Positions 18,471 to 20,944 of a DNA stretch of 20,944 bases are shown here, in pieces. Source of the stretch: Pinguiococcus pyrenoidosus (Eukaryota; Sar; Pinguiophyceae; Pinguiochrysidales; Pinguiochrysidaceae); assembly GCA_019677205.1 (NCBI GenBank), contig JAAMXY010001606.1, positions 1 to 20,944 of the forward strand. The letters run 5' to 3'. The position numbers were made by a program, and so were the translations under genes. Every line of letters starts with the position of its first letter. The first letter of the stretch is position 1. The notes under the pieces are model-generated. The model saw nothing but the letters and a program-made list of their open reading frames with translations. It was not told where the DNA came from and ran no database searches.

Positions 18471-20792
18471 ATGGCGAGAATAGCCCTTGTAGCGCTGCTG
18501 GCGCTGCTGGGCGGCCGCCAGTGCCGCGGCTTCGCCCCCATGCTCTCCCGGAGCGCCCGGGGCTCTCGCCTGGCCGCCACGGCCGAGGACTTTGCAGCGC
18601 GGGCCAAGGCGGCCATGGAGGAGGACGACCAGGCCTCCGCCGCGGCCTCCAAGGCGTCCGCCTCGCGGGGCATGGACGTGCCTGCGGGCGAGACCTTCCC
18701 CCTGGGCCTCGTGGTGGGCAACGAGAACATCAAGACGGCTCTGCTGCTTGCCGCCGTGAACGCCGACCTCGGGGGCGTCATCATCAGCGGTCGCCGAGGC
18801 ACGGCCAAGTCCGTCATGGCCCGCGGCTTGCACCGGCTGCTGCCGCCCATCGAGGTCATCAAGGGCTCCGCCTACAACATTGACCCGGAGGGCGCCCTGG
18901 GCATCGACACGTTCCTGAAGGACTCGCTGGACAAGGAAGGGAAGGACCTCTCCGATCTGGAGACGGAGATCGTCCCGGCGCCTTTCGTGCAGGTGCCCCT
19001 TAACGTCATGGAGGACCGGCTGCTCGGCTCCGTCGATGTCGAGGAGAGCGTCAAGCAGGGCAAGACGGTCTTCCAGCCGGGTCTGCTGGCCAGGGCGCAC
19101 AGAGGAATCCTCTACCTGGATGACATCAACTTGCTTGACAGCGAGCTCTCCAACATCTTGATGGGTGTCATCTCGGACGGATTTGTCAACGTCGAGCGCG
19201 AGGGCGTCAGCGTCCGCTATCCCTGCAAGCCGATCCTCGTGGCCACCTACAACCCCGAGGAGAACGAGGTGCGCGACCACATCCTGGACCGCATTGCCAT
19301 CTCCCTCAGCGTGGACTCGGTCCCCCTGACGCTGGAGCAGCGCCTGGAGGCCGTCGACGGCGTACTCGGCTTTGGGGGCGGCAAGATAAACCCTCCTGCG
19401 CCCTCGGAGGAGGCGCCCGAGGGAGCCCCCGAGCGACTGACGTGGGAAGAGGTGATGGACCAGGAGGACCAGCTGAAGACGCGCATCGTGTTCGCCCGCG
19501 AGGACTTGAAGGAGACGCCCATCAGCGACGCGCAGCTGCAGTACATCTGCGAGGAAGCGACTCGCTCGGGCTGCCAGGGCCAGCGCGCCGAGCTCTTTGC
19601 CGTGCAGATCGCGCGTGCGTCTGCTGCGCTCGAGGGCCGCCAGATCGAGGCGGACGACCTTCGCCTGGCGGTTCGGCTGGCGATCCTGCCGCGAAGCTCG
19701 TTCATGGAGAACCCGGAGATGGATCCGGACGTGCAGATGCCTCCTCCTCCTCCGCCCCCCCCTCCTCCGTCGCAGGACCTCGACGAGCCCGAGACGGAGC
19801 AGGAAGAGCAGGACGTGGAGGAGAAGGAGGAGCAGGAGCAGGAGCAGCCCGAGGAGGCTCCCCAGCTTCCGCAGGAGTTCATGTTTGACATGGAGGGGAC
19901 CCCGATCGACCCGGAGCTTCTCCAGTTTGCGCAGAAGCAGAAGTCGGGAAAGTCCGGAGGACGCGGCCTGATCTTCAGCCAGGAGCGTGGGCGCTACATC
20001 AAGCCGATGCTGCCCCGCGGAAAAGTCAAGCGCTTGGCAGTGGACGCGACGATGCGCGCGGCCGCGCCTTTCCAGTCCGGCCGGCGAGCTCGCTCGGTGG
20101 GCACCAAGGACGAGAAGCGCAAGGTCTTCATCGAGAACAGCGACGTGCGCGTGAAGCGCATGGCCCGCAAGGCGGGGTCGCTCATCATCTTCATGGTGGA
20201 TGCCTCCGGTAGCATGGCCCTGAACAGAATGAATGCAGCAAAGGGTGCCTGCATGAGTCTGCTGGAGGAGGCCTACCAGTCCCGGGACAAGGTCTGCCTC
20301 ATCCCCTTCCAGGGAGAGCAGGCGGAGGTCCTGCTGCCTCCGACGAAGTCCATCGCCATGGCCACGCGAAGGTTGGAGAGCATGCCCTGCGGAGGTGGAT
20401 CTCCGCTGGCGCACGCCATCAACACCGCCGTGCGAACGGGGTTGAATGCGATGAAATCCGGCGACGTGGGGAAGACCGTCCTGGTGCTCATCAGTGACGG
20501 ACGAGCGAACGTGCCGCTCAAGGTGTCGAATGGTGAGGCGACCGCAGAGGAGCTGGAGGCCAAGCCAGACCGTGCTGCCCTCAAGGAGGAAGTTTTGGAC
20601 ACGGCGAGACAGTTGCGCGGCTTGCCGTCTTTTAGCATGCTTGTCATCGATACAGAGAACAAGTTCGTCAGCACCGGCGTCGCGAAAGAGATCGCCGAGG
20701 CGGCCCTCGGAACCTATCACTACATTCCGAAGGCGACGGATCAAGCGATTGCCAGCGTGGCGTCGTCAGCTATTGCGTCCATGAATCAGTAG
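18471..20792 (+). CDS. chlD: Magnesium chelatase subunit D, plastid precursor
   Basis: With ChlI and ChlH this subunit inserts Mg2+ into protoporphyrin IX, the first committed step of chlorophyll synthesis. The protein has 773 residues and no intron. The ATG lies in a GCCATGG context. Residues 1-20 form a signal peptide (ALVALLALLGG), followed at once by FAP (21-23), the bipartite plastid signal of red-lineage complex plastids, and a Ser/Arg/Ala-rich transit peptide. The AAA+ domain spans about 70-405. Its Walker A-like loop is degenerate (GRRGTAKS, 107-114), as expected for D subunits, with ILYLDDINLL (213-222) at the Walker B position. A linker at about 424-465 has a run of ten prolines and then Glu/Gln-rich sequence. 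The C-terminal integrin I (VWA) domain at about 568-760 carries the MIDAS motif DASGS (577-581), a GGGS loop (641-644) and SDG (675-677). Product and targeting are the safest calls here. Confidence 0.97.
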   Translation: MARIALVALLALLGGRQCRGFAPMLSRSARGSRLAATAEDFAARAKAAMEEDDQASAAASKASASRGMDVPAGETFPLGLVVGNENIKTALLLAAVNADLGGVIISGRRGTAKSVMARGLHRLLPPIEVIKGSAYNIDPEGALGIDTFLKDSLDKEGKDLSDLETEIVPAPFVQVPLNVMEDRLLGSVDVEESVKQGKTVFQPGLLARAHRGILYLDDINLLDSELSNILMGVISDGFVNVEREGVSVRYPCKPILVATYNPEENEVRDHILDRIAISLSVDSVPLTLEQRLEAVDGVLGFGGGKINPPAPSEEAPEGAPERLTWEEVMDQEDQLKTRIVFAREDLKETPISDAQLQYICEEATRSGCQGQRAELFAVQIARASAALEGRQIEADDLRLAVRLAILPRSSFMENPEMDPDVQMPPPPPPPPPPSQDLDEPETEQEEQDVEEKEEQEQEQPEEAPQLPQEFMFDMEGTPIDPELLQFAQKQKSGKSGGRGLIFSQERGRYIKPMLPRGKVKRLAVDATMRAAAPFQSGRRARSVGTKDEKRKVFIENSDVRVKRMARKAGSLIIFMVDASGSMALNRMNAAKGACMSLLEEAYQSRDKVCLIPFQGEQAEVLLPPTKSIAMATRRLESMPCGGGSPLAHAINTAVRTGLNAMKSGDVGKTVLVLISDGRANVPLKVSNGEATAEELEAKPDRAALKEEVLDTARQLRGLPSFSMLVIDTENKFVSTGVAKEIAEAALGTYHYIPKATDQAIASVASSAIASMNQ

Positions 20793-20944
20793 GTCTTGGA
20801 AAGTTTCGTAGTAGAGTTCTGATGAAATCTCTTGGTCGCGTTGCCTTGGTCGCCGTCGCCAACGTCCGCATCTCATCTGCCCTCGCCTCATGGCTGCCAA
20901 AATCGCTCCTCCAACCTCTATCAATTCTTCAATCTAGTTCTTCT
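20793..20944 (+). other. chlD 3' flank
   Basis: This is 152 nt after the chlD stop codon at the window edge. It should include its 3' untranslated region. I see no AATAAA, gene or repeat. Confidence 0.4.

Noticed and set aside
18033-20744. 903-codon minus-strand open frame opposite chlD
   Set aside because: It lies antisense to a certain gene, has Arg/Leu/His/Gly-rich shadow composition and no domain. GC-rich codon use keeps the antisense frame open.

Overview
The window is nuclear DNA of a photosynthetic eukaryote. The genes are spaced individually and face both ways, most are interrupted by short GT-AG introns (about 53-131 nt), and start codons lack bacterial ribosome-binding sites. The chlD precursor begins with an ER-type signal peptide followed directly by Phe-Ala-Pro. 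This is the bipartite plastid presequence known from algae with red-lineage complex plastids (stramenopiles, haptophytes, cryptophytes). I infer such an alga but cannot place it further.

Layout. 1-2.3 kb: decayed transposon sequence on the minus strand, where a BED-finger/hAT-like N-terminus abuts a Ty3/gypsy RNase H fragment. 2915-3877 (+): a TPR protein with a presequence that looks tripartite (ER, plastid, thylakoid lumen by the Tat route). 4553-10606 (-): a four-exon, about 1916-residue formin with a degenerate PTEN phosphatase-like domain, C2, UBA, an array of 8-10 CCDC53/DUF2360-type repeats where a proline-rich FH1 would be expected, and a split FH2. 11661-15572 (+): a six-exon, 1179-residue secretory SET-like protein with degenerate active-site motifs and four C-terminal beta-grasp-like repeats. 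15715-17997 (-): a ten-exon, about 539-residue secretory SET protein of the SETD3/SETD6/Rubisco-LSMT type that keeps its Asn-His motif. 18471-20792 (+): intronless magnesium chelatase subunit D.

The TPR gene and the formin converge, as do the two SET genes (142 nt between stop codons). Formin and the long SET gene diverge from a 1.05-kb intergenic region. The short SET gene and chlD diverge from a 473-bp region that may act as a bidirectional promoter. No operon logic is expected. The functional links are plastid biogenesis (chlD, lumenal TPR protein) and a local pair of ER-targeted SET proteins. The most unusual items are the formin architecture, the four-repeat C-terminus of the long SET protein, and the two SET-family proteins with signal peptides lying tail to tail.
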